From Heliopora coerulea (Eukaryota; Cnidaria; Anthozoa; Scleralcyonacea; Helioporidae), in NCBI GenBank assembly GCA_030142905.1, contig JASJOG010000003.1:2168001-2232000 (forward strand): 64,000 bases of DNA, read 5' to 3'. This document shows, one piece after another, positions 44,312 to 56,675 of the stretch. The notes under the pieces were generated by a model. It worked only from the letters and a program-made list of their open reading frames with translations, did not search any database and was not told the origin of the DNA. The position numbers were made by a program, and so were the translations under genes. Position 1 is the stretch's first letter; each line of letters starts with the position of its first letter.

Positions 44312-45946
44312 AAAGCCTGGTTTCCATATAGCTGTAATTGTTGTAGTTCAGTCAGCGACTGTCGGCGATTCCATTACAACAATTGTGTTTCCATATGGTT
44401 GTAATTGTTGTAATTCAGTCGTCGATTTCCCTCTAGTACTCAGGACGTCTCAGTCGAGTGATTGCCGATTTATGTTGAAACTGCGCTAGTGGGCGGTTTG
44501 GAAAAACTTAGACCTGGGCGAGAGCCCCAATTTGGCTTCAAACACCGCCGTTGTCATAAAATATTCCTCACATTAAAACGCTGAACGTAGATGGCACGGT
44601 TAAATCAAAGGTTACAGGTACAATACCAAAAGGTGTTGCTGGTTGCCTTAGCAAGGATTTACAAAAAATCAAGGAAGGGGAAGCATAAATTGATTCAGTG
44701 CTTTTTTTTTCGCAAGACACAACCGACGATCTTTTGAAGGTGGTCGGGTACGCACGAGCAACATCGATGAATTGTTCATCAGTTAAAGTTAAACTCTGCG
44801 TTTGACTCATCATTGCATAATATATAAAATATTATCCTGTGACTGTGATCTTGGGGGCACTTTTCTGTCGGTTCCCGGACATTTTGCCGAAAGACACTTT
44901 GCCGAAAGACATTTGGCCGAAAGACACTTTGCCGAACGGATATTTTGCCGACGGACATTTTGCCGATCGGACATTTTGTCGAACGGACAATTTGACGAAC
45001 GGACTTTTTACAGAAAAGACATTTTGCCGAACAGACCATTTGCCGAAAAAAAGCGATATTTTGTTTTGAATTCCCGTATCGCACTCGTGCTAATTACTAA
45101 TACACCTTCACAACACAAATGTATGCTCCACGATTTACTCTGAAACTAAAGACTCATACTCATTCACTCAACTCTACATGGCATACCACTAGTGTAGCCA
45201 TGTCACGCTCACTATAGCCCGCGGCTAAAAGCGCGTTCCATCATTAACAGTTTCAACTCCCAATCGTTAGAACAATCACAACTACACAACTGTAACACCA
45301 GTGTGGTTCCAATTACCAGCTAAAAAACCAAAAAATCAATGAGTCATCCACTACACAAACAAATTTTCGTTATGGTTATGCACCGCTAATGGCCCACATG
45401 AGAATTGCGATTCCCACGCAATGGTAGTTGTGTTCAGAGGCGAAAAATGAGTCATTTCCCAAGCATTTGACAAACAACATGGGTGTTCTTTTGATGAAAA
45501 AATATTCCACAAAATATCGCTTTTTTCGGCAAATGGTCTGTTCGGCAAAATGTCTTTTCTGTAAAAAGTCCGTTCGTCAAATTGTCCGTTCGACAAAATG
45601 TCCGATCGGCAAAATGTCCGTCGGCAAAATATCCGTTCGGCAAAGTGTCTTTCGGCCAAATGTCTTTCGGCAAAGTGTCTTTCGGCAAAATGTCCGGTCA
45701 CCTTTCTGTCACTGACAGTCGGCGACGAACGTTTCCATTAAATGTTGATATGTCGGCGATTGTTGTAATTGTTGTTGAAGTTGAACCAGATTCAACTTCT
45801 ACAACAGTCGCAGACTGATCCCCGATAAAATTACAGCAACTACGACCAGCGTTTCTATTAACTCGTAATTGTTGTAAATTTTAAATTGATCGTCGATAAT
45901 TGCCGACCGAATTACAACTTTTAGAACTATATGGATACCAGGCTTT
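44312..45946. mobile_element. 1.6-kb TIR element (AAAGCCTGG ends)
   Basis: AAAGCCTGGTTTCCATATAG at the left end and, on the opposite strand of the right end, AAAGCCTGGTATCCATATAG form terminal inverted repeats. Related blocks (GTAATTGTTGTAATT, GTCGGCGA, GTTTCCAT) recur inward from both ends. No transposase is encoded; a nested foldback occupies its middle. No clear target duplication could be read. Confidence 0.7.
44875..45697. mobile_element. Foldback element with 189-bp arms built from TTGCCGAA units
   Basis: The left arm (44875-45063) and right arm (45509-45697) are nearly exact inverted copies around a 445-bp spacer. Each arm is itself a tandem array of about ten 15-17-bp units of the form 'gAcattTTGCCGAA(C/A)G'. 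Such internally repetitive long inverted repeats are typical of Foldback-type transposons. The arms give long open frames in several reading frames because the unit is repeated; none is a gene. The element is nested in the 44312-45946 TIR element. Confidence 0.85.
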
Positions 45947-45973
45947 GCAGGGAGAATAACTTCTAACTCAGAT

Positions 45974-48900
45974 TTGGAATGTGTTTATTTAATTGAGAAT
46001 TCATCAAAAAATTCTGATCTACATCCACTGTCTATGACAGAAAAATGGCAAAATGTCGGATCAACGGCGCCCATCGAATCTAAGTGGTGGGACATTTTGT
46101 CGATGCCAAGGAAAATGTATCTGGTAGTGAAGGATCGATATTTTTATATCGAAATCGCACACCTCCACAAATTTCAACACCCCAGGAAAGCCCACGAGGG
46201 AATTGAGGGCCACATAAATCAACCGAAATCATTGACCGGTATCAAACATAGTAAACGAGCAGAAGAAGAACTGTATAACCAGCACCAAGATAAGCTTAAT
46301 CAACGCCATAATTTGCCTAAGCAACGACGAAGTGTTACTATTGTTGGTGACTCCATGATAAAATACCTAAGTCCTATGAAACTCCAGAGAAATTCTGGAG
46401 TAAAGGTTCAAGTTAAAACTTTCCCAGGTGCTCGATTGGAAGAGATGACTCACTATATTAAACCTACTCTGAAATCTCCTCCTGAATGTATGGTATTACA
46501 TGTAGGAACAAACGATGTAAAGTTCAAGTCTTCACAAGAAATCTCTGCGCATATATATTCACTTGGAAAAGAGATCATGGACACAAATCCGAGTACTAAA
46601 GTTACTATTTCCTAAATAATCACCCGGACCGATGATCCAAGTCTGGCTGCAAAGACCAAGCGAGTAAACGCTGACATACAAAAGGTATGCAAACAGAATA
46701 ACTGGAGACTAATCTCAAATGAGAACATTAATCGTAGCCACTTAAACTCATATGGTGTGCACCTTAATCGACAGGGTACAGCTAATTTGGCAAAGAACAT
46801 TATAGGCCACTTGAAACAATTAAATTGACTAGTGGTAAATAAAGAGAAGTCTTCAGAAACTAAAGTATCTAATTTAGCCGAAAGTGCCAACCATGAGAAC
46901 CCGTTATCAGATGTGAGCAACAGCCCATATCCAAAATTAAAAGGCTTCAAAATTGGACATCTAAACATAACAAGCCTATACAAACATATCGAAGAGCTAA
47001 GAATTCTGTTAAGTGAACAGCCTTTCGATATAATATACATCAATGAAACAAGATTAGACAGAACCATACGAGATGAAGAAGTAGAAATCACCGGCTATGA
47101 AATAGTAAGATTAGATAGAAATAGAAATGGTGGGGGTGTTGCAATTTATCTAAAAAACAATATTTCATTTAAACTACGAAGTAATATAATTCCTGACGAG
47201 GCTGAAGCTATCTGTTCGGGAGTCAAAAAACCAAAAACCAAATCTTTCTTGATTTCAACATGGTATTGCCCACCTAACTTAGATGCTACATTTTTCGAAT
47301 ATTTTGAGAACTTTTTGCGTAAAGCCGACGACGAAAACCTTGAGATAATCATAACTGATGATTTCAACTGTAATCTCTTAAAGACAGAAGAAGACTCTCA
47401 CACCGGTAAACTCAAGGACATTTTCGATATGTACCAATTACAACAACACATTCTAAAACCGACAAGAGTTACAACAACTACACAAAACCTAATCGATTTA
47501 ATATTAACGAAATTAGATGACACTAAAACCATTGATTCTGGGGTTATGCATGTCGGGATTAGTGATCATAGCCTTGTTTATATATGTGGTAAAGCAAGCA
47601 TTCCGAAAGAAACTTCTAAATTAGTTGAAACAAGACAATTTAAAAATTTTAATGCAATTCACTTTCAAAATAATCTAAGACATTCATTTAACGATTTGTA
47701 TTATCACACTAATGCTAACACAGCTTGGATCTATTGGAAAGAGACTTTCTTAAAAATTGCCGACATCCATGGGCCTATTAGAGCTAAAAAGGTTAAAAGT
47801 AAATAAAAGCCGTGGTTCACTCACGACATTAAAAATTTGAGTCACCGTAGGGATTATTTAAAGAAAAAAGCAGTAAAATACAATTCTCCTATATATCACG
47901 AGGCATACAAGAACTGTCGAAACCAGGTTAATAAATTAATAAAGGAAGCTAAAGCAAAATATTTCAAGTCTAATTTAGAAAGTTGCAAAAATAGTAAGGA
48001 AAGTTGGAAATTTTTAAATGAATTGTTAAACAAGCAATCAAAAGTAACAACAGTAAAAGAGATTGTAGTCAATGGTGAAGTAGTGATAGAAGATAAAGAC
48101 ATTGCTCATGAATTCAATAAATACTTTTCTACAATTGGTCCTAAGCTTGCAGGACGTATCTTTTCAAGTGATCACGATCATCGACATTATATGACTCTTG
48201 AGTCACGTGGGAATAATGTATTTCAGTTTCGAAATATCACAACTACGCAAATTAACAAGGAAATAAAGAAAGCTAAAGCGACTAAATCATCGGGCATTGA
48301 CAAAATCTTCATTAAACTCTTGCAAGCGTCAGGTGACTCTATTATAGACTCACGTATATATTTAATTTGTCTCTAAATACAGGAATATTTCCAGATGATC
48401 TGAAATATGCCAAAATTTCACCAATTTACAAATCAGGTGATAAATCTAATTGCGGAAATTACAGGCCGGCATCCGTGATGTCAGCCGTTGCAAAGATTTT
48501 TGAAAAGATCATTCACGGACAACTTTACGAATTCTTGACTAATAACGAAATACTTTCGATTTACCAGTCAGGATATCCGTCCTCAACATTCAACGGAAAC
48601 GGCCCTCCTCCACTCTACAATAAAATGGCTTTCCAATATGGATGAGGGTTTAATTAATGGAATATTATTTTTGGACCTTAGAAAAGCGTTTGATACTGTC
48701 GACTATAAGATTCTCACTTCCAAATTAGAATATTATGGAGTGAGAGGAACGTCGTTGCGGTGGTTTCAATCGTACTTATTTCAAAGAAAACAAATTTGTA
48801 AAATAAAGCTTACAATGTTAGAACCACAAAATATCACTTGTGGAATCCCACAGGGATCAAATCTTGGTCCTTTATTTTTCCTCATATGTATTAACGATCC

Positions 48901-49980
48901 ACCGAATTGCCTTGAAACAACTCATGCTGCGTTGTTTGCGGACGATACCAATATCTCATGCCGAGGGGAGTCGTCCGCAGACATTGAGCAACAACTTAAT
49001 ACTGATCTGGAAAACGTACATAAATGGCTAATAGCCAATAGGCTTACTCTAAATATGGAAAAAACAGAGTGCATAATAATTGGATCAAGGCAAAAATTAA
49101 ATCAAATTTCAATGGATCCGCATATAATTATTGGAGATCAAGCCATTAATCGAGTAAAAGAGAAAAAAGTACTAGGAGTAATAATTGACGAGCAGCTGAA
49201 GTGGAAAGAGCATATAGATGCTCAATCCAAAAGAATTTCAAACAGTATAGCCCTTTTAAGAGGAGCAAAAGAATTTGTGACTCAAGAAACGTTAGTCAAA
49301 ATGTACAACACTTTAATTTTACCACATTTCATTTATTGCTCCAGTGCCTGGCTTGACGGCAATACGACAAACATAAATAAGCTCTATAAACTTCAAAAGT
49401 GGGCTGCACGTGTGATAACGGGAGCGAGCTATGAGTTACGATCATCGGAAATTTTCAAAAATCTAAATTGGAAACCAATTGAAACAAATTTAAAAAAACA
49501 AGAACTTCTCTTAACATTCAAAGCTATACGAGGTTGGGCACCAAAATATATAACAGATTACTTTACAATTCTCCAAAACAACGTCTACGGACTGAGAAGT
49601 AATGACAAAAAGCTTTATTTACCGAAGCCCAACACTAATTTCTTAAAATCCACATTTATATATCGTGCCTCAAAGCTCTGGAATAGTCTACCTGATGATA
49701 TAATAGAAAATATCTATACACTTTCCTTAAAAAGCTTCATAAACATAATAGATAAATATTTATATAAATTATATTAGGCATTAGTCTTCTTCTACCATTA
49801 ATAATTACCGTCTAGTATACATAATAATAATTTTGTAAAAGTTTTTAGATGTAAATGTAGTTATTAAAAATTAAGTATTATATATAGTAAATAGATGCAC
49901 GGCCCTTTGAAAAACAGGAAACTGAACAGGCCACCGTGCTAAAATAAATGTAAGTAGAGTAAAGTAAAGTAAAGTAAAGA
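45974..49980 (+). mobile_element. CR1-like LINE, nearly full length, inactivated
   Basis: ORF1 (45974-46826, with one nonsense codon at 46613) ends in an SGNH/esterase-like domain: VTIVGDSM box, VLHVGTNDV box, GVHLNRQG box. ORF2 (46832-49777) carries an endonuclease (HLNITSL, INETRLD, TDDFNCNL, SDHSLV) and reverse transcriptase (LDLRKAFDTVD, GIPQGSNLGP, FADDTN, VLGVIIDEQLKWKEHI). ORF2 is broken by TAA at 47804-47806 and by frameshifts near 48355-48375 and 48600-48645. The 3' untranslated region ends in a (TAAAG)n tail at about 49954-49980. The 5' end abuts the TIR element at 45946, so the insertion may be slightly truncated. Confidence 0.93.
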
Positions 49981-49984
49981 GATC

Positions 49985-50507
49985 ATGTTTATCTTATTAT
50001 TTGTCCTGACTGTCCACGATTCAAAGCCAGGTCCGAACTGGTCCTCAGGAACGTCCATGATTTATAAAGCGGTAATGTACAGGCAATTCCTCGACAGAAG
50101 TCATATTTCATAACACGTGATCTTTATTTCTTTGACTGGTAACTTTTTCAACAAGTGATTGTGATACAAAATGCACAAATGGCGTCAGTACTTTCCATTT
50201 CGTAATGTCAATTTTCTACAATACAATTTAGTTTGTTTACCTGAGTTTCAAATGTAAAGCCGATTTTTGACTTGCAAATAAATTCGCACGAATCAAATTT
50301 TTCTTTTGTCGCATAGGCTGTCGACCCTAACTAATGAGAAACCTATTCAATTTATACGAAGAAGTGTCGATTCGCGCGAATTTATTCGGAAGTGGAAAAC
50401 CGGTTTTAAAATAGCCACTGTGAGTTGTGCTATTGCTATTTCGCAATGAGTAATTTGAAACTCCTGTGAAGAGCCTCTGAGCCAAGGAATCGGAAGTGCA
50501 CGCAAAC
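49985..50507. other. Upstream region of the transferase gene
   Basis: Intergenic. A block at 50325-50410 (ACTAATGAGAAA...GTCGATT) has a diverged copy at 42130-42200, so part of it is a dispersed repeat. It presumably contains the promoter of the gene starting at 50508; no TATA box is obvious. Confidence 0.35.
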
Positions 50508-50574
50508 ATGGCATCGTTAGACTATCTACTTTGGGCTTTTCTATTCTTTCTGGTTAAAGTAGCCATTTCTAGTG
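50508..50574 (+). CDS. Gamma-glutamyltransferase-like gene, exon 1 (signal peptide)
   Basis: ATG in good context (AACATGG) opens 22 codons, MASLDYLLWAFLFFLVKVAI then SS, a typical signal peptide with a hydrophobic core and small residues at the end. The donor GTAAGT follows at 50575. The exon ends in phase 1 (single G), which is what the exon at 56203 needs to make Asp. This phase match and the lack of a start codon in exon 2 are the reasons for the link across a 5.6-kb intron. It implies a secreted or ER-routed protein. Confidence 0.75.
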
Positions 50575-50594
50575 GTAAGTGACGATTTATCGAA

Positions 50595-50628
50595 GGCACC
50601 GTACTCCGATTTATCGGAGTACGGTGCC
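50595..50628. repeat. Perfect 15-bp hairpin just inside intron 1
   Basis: GGCACCGTACTCCGA, a TTTA loop, and the exact complement. It begins 20 bases after the exon 1 splice donor, so it would form a strong stem in the pre-mRNA. Confidence 0.85.
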
Positions 50629-51204
50629 GAAATGTATTGAATACAGACACAGTCGAAGTACAGAGTTGGAGTGCGGAGTTTGGCAAAGAAATAAAGAAAC
50701 GACGCCGCATTTTGACTTACCCTTCATCTGGTACTGGGTTGCAATAAATGGGTTCACGCGGCAGAAAGTCAATAGTCAACAATTATTGATCGAGGCTGAG
50801 TGAAATATCTTGATTTGTCTGTGGCTGACATATTAGTGAGTTACCATTGCCAATGGCAGAGAAAATATCTGATCTGCAAGATACCGACAAATCACAATAT
50901 TTTGCGATAATTGTTTACCTAATTGTTGCCTCACTTTTAAACCTTTTTATTGACAACTTGGCCGTACCATGAGGCGTAACGAGTCATGTTTAGTGAAATG
51001 GAGCGCAGCAAAACAACGCTGGCCAACCAATGCGCATTAGTAAACCATTATTTCTTGCACGCAGGCCATTAACCATTATTTCCAGCATAGGTTTGCAGGT
51101 GACGAGGAAGTAGTTCAACCAATCAAAATTAATTTAATAATGATGTAAATTACGTAAAATGATTAACGAATGCGATTATTGTGCTTCAATGCTAATGTCA
51201 ATAG

Positions 51205-51370
51205 AAAATAAAACAAATTCCGAAAATAGACATCTTGTGTTCTTGATATTCAAGTTAAAAAACCAGAGTGTACAGACAGAGTCGGTGTACCGACTCTGTC
51301 TGTACACTCTTGTTTTTTAACTTGAATATCAAGAACACAAGATGTCTATTTTCGGAATTTGTTTTATTTT
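51205..51370. repeat. Near-perfect 166-bp palindrome
   Basis: Two 83-bp arms with no spacer, centred at 51287/51288 (GTCGGTGTACCGAC). Only one mismatch was noted (CCAGAGTG against CTCTTG near the middle of the arms). It lies in transferase intron 1 and has no coding content. Confidence 0.93.
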
Positions 51371-51809
51371 GTATTTTCGTAAGTTGTCTGCTTGCCGTGG
51401 TTATGCTAATGTCATATCCGAATCATTCGATTTAGCATGATTCAGCTGAACATGATTATCTTTATGTCTAGGTGGTCATGCTGGTCATTGCTGTTGGCTT
51501 TCCTACGTTGAAGTAGATTGTTTTTGAAGTCAGGGACATTTTGAACAGTTCCATTATTTTATCTTACGACAACGCATTCCATTCATCATCTGCGTTACAT
51601 TGTCATTCGACAAACAATAAGCTCCCTGTCGTATATCTGTTGGGGAAATATTTTAAGTTAGCTTAGTTGGGCAGATTTTGTTTACCAAAATTCACAAACA
51701 TTTGGTTGATGTTCTGGGAGATTATAATTGCATTTAACCGTAGCACCTCAATAGAAGGTATTTCTGAGTTGCAAATTTTTGTATTACATATTTCATTGAA
51801 GAATTCCTG

Positions 51810-53345
51810 CATATTACACTTTTTGCTGTTCATTCCCAGAAATATACTATCATTAACGCCAACCTCAAGCTCGTTAATGCCAAAAGACATTCATTTTATT
51901 CAATCGACATTTATTAGTGCTTCCGTCACTTTCAATTAACATTTTTGCATCGAGAGTAACATTCATTAGCGTAGATACGCAACCATTAGCATCAAAGGGG
52001 ATTCTATAGCGACAACAGACTACCGTTAACACCATTCTTATATGCATTAGGAAGAACAAAATGTCAATTACGCCAGATATTTCTCAAGTTTGTTCCAAGG
52101 TCGATTTAAGGTTATATTGAATTCCGAAATGTATAAAAGATAATGGAATAAAACTATCATAATTCGTGCATAAACTGAGTTCGGTTTGACAGTTCGAGCC
52201 TCTTTTATTTCGCCAATATTTCGATGACCGTTTTGTTATGTAAAATGCTCTACCCTTTCAGAACTGTCTTAGCTCACAATATTGAATTATACAAATAAAG
52301 ACAGTTGTCTAGTCCAATGCAGGGACAAAATGGAATCTTAACATGTATTTTAGTTCAAAGCACTTCATTAACACACATCAACTTTCACGTCCCAGAAAAA
52401 AAAACAACCCCCAAAAACCCAAAAAATACCGAACTGTTTTGGGGCCAAATAAAGCTCCCATGATCAATGCTTTCATGCAGTCCAGTACTGCCGCGCATTG
52501 TAAGCTTTGATTACAAAATATGTTAGGATGTCAACGATGATGTGTATTAGCAAAGTGCTGTGAACTAAAGTTGGTTAACAGCTTGAAATTTTACTTATAA
52601 GGAAAACTGTGGTATGATGAGAAAATTTTGTAATATCCGTTAAGTGAATGTGTAGACGTAACCACGTTTAAAAGATAAGGAATGAAATTATCAAAATTTA
52701 TAAACAAACCAACGAACATGGGCTTCCGATAAACAGAATTTGAAAGCCATGTGTGCGATCAGTGAAAACGTTCAAGAGAGATAGAATAGAACTATTCTCA
52801 ATCCCACTACAAAATACATTTCAATGTTATGAGTTAAGATAGTCTTGAAAGGGCTCAGCCGAACAAATAGAACGTGGTCGACTGAGCAAAAAATGGCAAG
52901 ACAGTCATCGACATATTGGCGAAATAAGAGAGGTTCGAACTGTCTAACCGTATTCAGTTTATGTACAAATTATGATAATTTTATTCCCTTAACTTTTATA
53001 CATTTCGGGATCCTATATAACTTTAAATCGACCCTGCAACAGACCAGAGAAATGTCTTGCGTAATTGAAATTTTATTATCCCTAATGTACAGTAGAATGG
53101 TGTTAATGGTCGTCTTTTGTCGCTATAGAATCCCCTTTGATGCAAATGGTTGCGTATCTATGCTAATGAATGTCACTTTCTATGCAAGGAAAAAAAATGT
53201 GAATTGAAAGTGACAGAAGGGTTAATGAATGTCGACTGAATAAAATGAATGTATTTTTGCGTTAACGAGTTTGAAGTTGGCGTTAATGATTGTACATTTT
53301 CTGGTAATGAACAGTAAAAGGTGTAGAAATAATTTAATAGATTTT
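51810..53345. mobile_element. Large foldback element with ~450-500-bp arms
   Basis: Left arm about 51815-52310 and right arm about 52835-53345 are diverged inverted copies around a spacer of roughly 530 bp. Matching blocks include the CATTAACGCCAACCTCAA end, a CAAAGGGGATTCTATAGCG block, a GGTCGATTTAA block and a GACAGTTCGA(G/A)CCTCT block. The outer 200 bp belong to the same family as the compact element at 56676-57090. Transferase intron 1. Confidence 0.75.
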
Positions 53346-53349
53346 CATT

Positions 53350-55075
53350 TCAGGCTAGAACAGGTTAAAATCCCCGTGGAGGTGATTATTTGTATTCTAG
53401 ATTACTATAGATGTGGTTGCTTTATATCCTTATTGACCTCATACTGAAGATTTTATCAGTATGAGAGAAATTACATTGGTTCGTCAAGGTATGATAAAGG
53501 ACGTTTGCCAGATTTAGATGTTGGTTGGGGACAGGGGCAGTTTTAAAGGGGAAAATAGGATATTTTAGAAATTTTGCATGTGGTCAAACAGGCTTGGCTT
53601 ATATGAATAAATGTGATATGAAGTATTGAATATGGGGAGTGTAGTTCTCATTTTGAAGAAGGAGTAATAACTGCAAAAGCAGTTTTAATCGATACTGGGG
53701 AGGACAGAGAAACATAACTGACGTTAACATTTTTATTCGAGTTTCTTACAGAGAGACAAAAACAGATCAGGGGACGTATTGATTATAGTAATTGATCGGA
53801 CAGATCCAACAACCTGAAAAGACATTTGCCTTACAACTGAGTATTTTTGTACCATAAAGTTTGAATCTAAGAGTTTTATGTACTGGATTTTAATAAGTAG
53901 TTTAATATTGATTGTATTTTGGTAATTTTAAGTGATATTTAAGACACGAGCAGTAGAGCTTTATCGGGTTTAAAACAAGTGGCGACAACTTCGATAGTTT
54001 AAAACCTCATGAAACAGGAAGCGCACGTTTTTTACATTTATTCAAGACAGGGGTGGTGCCAGGAATTCCCCGATGCAGCGGCTACCTTCCCCGACAGGGA
54101 GATTAAACCAAAGGGACTAGGACTACTCCTTTATACTTTCCTCATTTTGAAGGTCGAAAACATGTTATTTACCGCCAAAATAATGGCAACAGCTGTCTAT
54201 GAAACAAGCTACTTTTAGTTGAAATGAAATTTCTTTCTTTGCTAAATCAATAAAAGTACTCATAGTTTGTACAATATATAAATGTGTTATCAGTGAAAAT
54301 TCTCAGAAAAAATGTTAATTTTATTCCCAGCAGGGGGTAAGGCTCCCCTACAGGGGACTGTAGTGCCCTCTTTCCTCCTCTGGCGCCGTCTCTGCTTTAA
54401 GAACGAACCCTTATGTACCCTAATTAATGCCCTGACCACACGGTTCTGCCGCTGACGACGGAAGAACTGTCTAGACCGGTGGGGCATCTGCCTCACCATC
54501 TTTTGCATGCTTAATTATTCAAAATGGTGATCACCACTTATTAATATTCTTAAACGAGTGTAGTAAGAGAAATTAAAATTGCAATTACAAAATTTACCAT
54601 TATCACTTTAAAAATAGCAAATACAGATTTTTTTGGGTCGTACAGTATTGTAGAATTCAAGATATGTTGTCTTGATTTGGGCCATATGGTTATCGTCAGT
54701 TCGCAAATCTTTACTTAGAGTACATGAGGCTTGATAAAGCCAGCATCCTTTTCAAGCTACTGAAGGTTTGAAGAAACATAAATTTAAATACGGCGTCCAC
54801 GGCGAAGCTCACAGAGTCCTTTAAACATGTTCTCGACGTCAACATTTGGACGTCAGTTTCCGGCCTATCCATAATTTTTCCATTTTACCATCAAATGTTT
54901 TTTAACATTTTTTACTGAAGAAGGACGAACGTAAAAAAAGTATTAAAGGTTTCTTTTCATTTTTAGACTGGTGAGAAGTTTATCTGTTTCTGCATTTGAC
55001 TTGATACAAATATAACCTTGAAGAGCAGAATTTGTATCCATGTTTTTGAATCCTTCTACCAGGAGAACCGATTAT
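53350..55075. other. Transferase intron 1, no exon recognised
   Basis: AT-rich sequence. A minus-strand frame at 54290-54508 and a plus frame at 54009-54218 contain low-complexity Arg/Gln or unrecognised sequence. Nothing defensible. Confidence 0.4.
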
Positions 55076-55216
55076 TGTATATATACATACATATTTAATA
55101 TTTATACTTAATATTTATTTATATACGTAATATTTGAAAACCAAGCAAGAGTGCTTTATCGGGATTTAAAACACGAGGTGATAGCCTAGTGTTTTAGGAT
55201 CCGATTAAGCACCAAC

Positions 55217-55236
55217 ATACACACACACACACACAC

Positions 55237-55276
<40 letters not shown>
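55217..55276. repeat. (AC)n(AT)n microsatellite
   Basis: Compound dinucleotide run directly next to the pogo-like MITE; AT-rich target sequence for a TA-inserting element. Confidence 0.95.
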
Positions 55277-55278
<2 letters not shown>

Positions 55279-55450
55279 GGCAAAACTCGCCTAAGTCGGA
55301 TTCGATTGTGCATCAAAATTTCATCCGGGTTAAGCAAAATCCGAGTTATGTGTTACTCGGATATAAAGTTAGAAATCAACGGGACTTTTTGATGCATCCG
55401 AGATAGCCGAAGATCCGAATTTAGCGAGTCCGACTAAGGCGAGTTTTACT
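55279..55450. mobile_element. Pogo/Tigger-like MITE inserted at TA
   Basis: GCAAAACTCGCCTAAGTCGGA at the left and TCCGACTAAGGCGAGTTTTA at the right form inverted repeats with TA outside both ends. Internal blocks (TGCATC, TCCGA) are also inverted. About 170 bp, non-coding. The 'CAGTAAAACTCGCCTTAGTC' type of end is common in pogo-like MITEs. Confidence 0.75.
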
Positions 55451-55451
55451 G

Positions 55452-55452
<1 letters not shown>

Positions 55453-55495
<43 letters not shown>

Positions 55496-55496
55496 C
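55453..55496. repeat. (GTATAT)n microsatellite
   Basis: Seven or so hexamer units directly after the MITE. Confidence 0.9.
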
Positions 55497-55734
55497 AGCA
55501 GGTTGCATAAATTTTGGCAAACATGAACTTATAAAAAAACCAGCATGTATAGGCAAACCTGTTACTATGAATACTTTAATCAACCTTAATACATTAGACT
55601 GGCCAACGAATGTACCAAAAAACACATAACATACCCTCACTGACCGTTGAAGTGAGAATAAAATGAAGATACAATGGTCTTGATATGTTTATATGTTGAT
55701 ATGTTTTGCGCCATAATTTTTGCAATTTGCTGTA

Positions 55735-55736
55735 TG

Positions 55737-55786
<50 letters not shown>

Positions 55787-55920
55787 CATACATATTCATA
55801 TACATATACATATACACATTCATATACATATACATATACATATATACACATACACATACACGTACACGTACACTTACACGTACACGTACATGTACATGTA
55901 CATGTGTATATATATATATA
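55735..55920. repeat. Compound (TA)n, (CATATA)n, (CGTACA)n microsatellite
   Basis: A TA run (about 55739-55781) passes into TACATA/CATATACA units and then CGTACA/TGTACA units. All frames through it are open and meaningless. Confidence 0.95.
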
Positions 55921-56202
55921 TCTTACGTCGACTGACTAAAACAATGTCTGAGGTTTTGGGTAGATTTTCTTTGGCGAGCGGTTTTCGTTACTCGCGTACA
56001 TCACTTTCGACGTAATTTTTTCATGCTTATTACCGCTTAATCATGTTAAAAAAACGTACTCATGCAAATTAATCTCAAATTGAGTTCAAAACGGTACCAT
56101 ACTTACACTTATATAACATACATTACATGGTACATATTGCGATTTTATGTGAAGGAAATCGTTTAAATTTTGAAAGACATATCAATTTTTTTTTCTTTAA
56201 AG

Positions 56203-56418
56203 ATGTTTCATTGGCTCCTGACAAATGGCCACAAGAAGAGTTTGACAAGCTAAAAAATTACACTGCTCAAACGTTTCACACACCCAAACCATTAGCAGTA
56301 AGTCGAGGTCATGGTGTGGTGAGTGGCACATCCAGTTCACTTGCTGTACATGCGGGACTTGTTGCATTACGACAAGGGGGAAATGCAATGGATGCCTGTA
56401 TATCTACAGCTTTGACAG
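56203..56418 (+). CDS. Gamma-glutamyltransferase-like gene, exon 2
   Basis: The acceptor TTTTTTTTCTTTAAAG ends at 56202; donor GTAACA at 56419. It encodes DVSLAPDKWPQEEFDKLKNY and then KPLAVSRGHGVVSGTSSSLA followed by HAGLVALRQGGNAMDACIST. The last part matches the N-terminal signature of gamma-glutamyltransferases ('GMVAS..PLAA.AGL.IL..GGNAVDAA.A'). These enzymes transfer or hydrolyse the gamma-glutamyl group of glutathione-type substrates and mature by self-cleavage at a Thr located further downstream, outside this window. The spacing and the lack of a membrane anchor point to the bacterial-type (FRMD-like) branch and not to mammalian GGT1. Confidence 0.88.
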
Positions 56419-56675
56419 GTAACATCTTGAAATTTATTTAATTGATATGAAATTACTGTTGCTGAAATAAAATGAGTTTTTGTTCTTTGAGGTTAGATTT
56501 AGGATAGTTGATTAGGTTGAATTGCTTATTTTCACGACGCAACATTTATAATTTAGCTGGTCTTTTATAAAAAAAAAAAATTTTGGTTTATCTTATTGTA
56601 AATATATCTAAAACATTCCATCTTTTACCGTCGAAATCAAACTCGGATCTCTCGATTCATGCACTACACGTTTTG

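Noticed and set aside
44875..45063. CRISPR-like array appearance (regular short repeats)
   Set aside because: Units are contiguous without unique spacers, sit in an inverted-repeat element, and the genome is eukaryotic.
44802..45715. Repeated open frames with Phe-Ala-Glu-Arg-His-type units
   Set aside because: By-products of the tandem unit in the foldback arms; the same units read open in several frames and on both strands.
55594..56015. Frames of repeated Tyr-Ile, His-Ile or Thr-Tyr
   Set aside because: They come from the TA/CATATA microsatellite.
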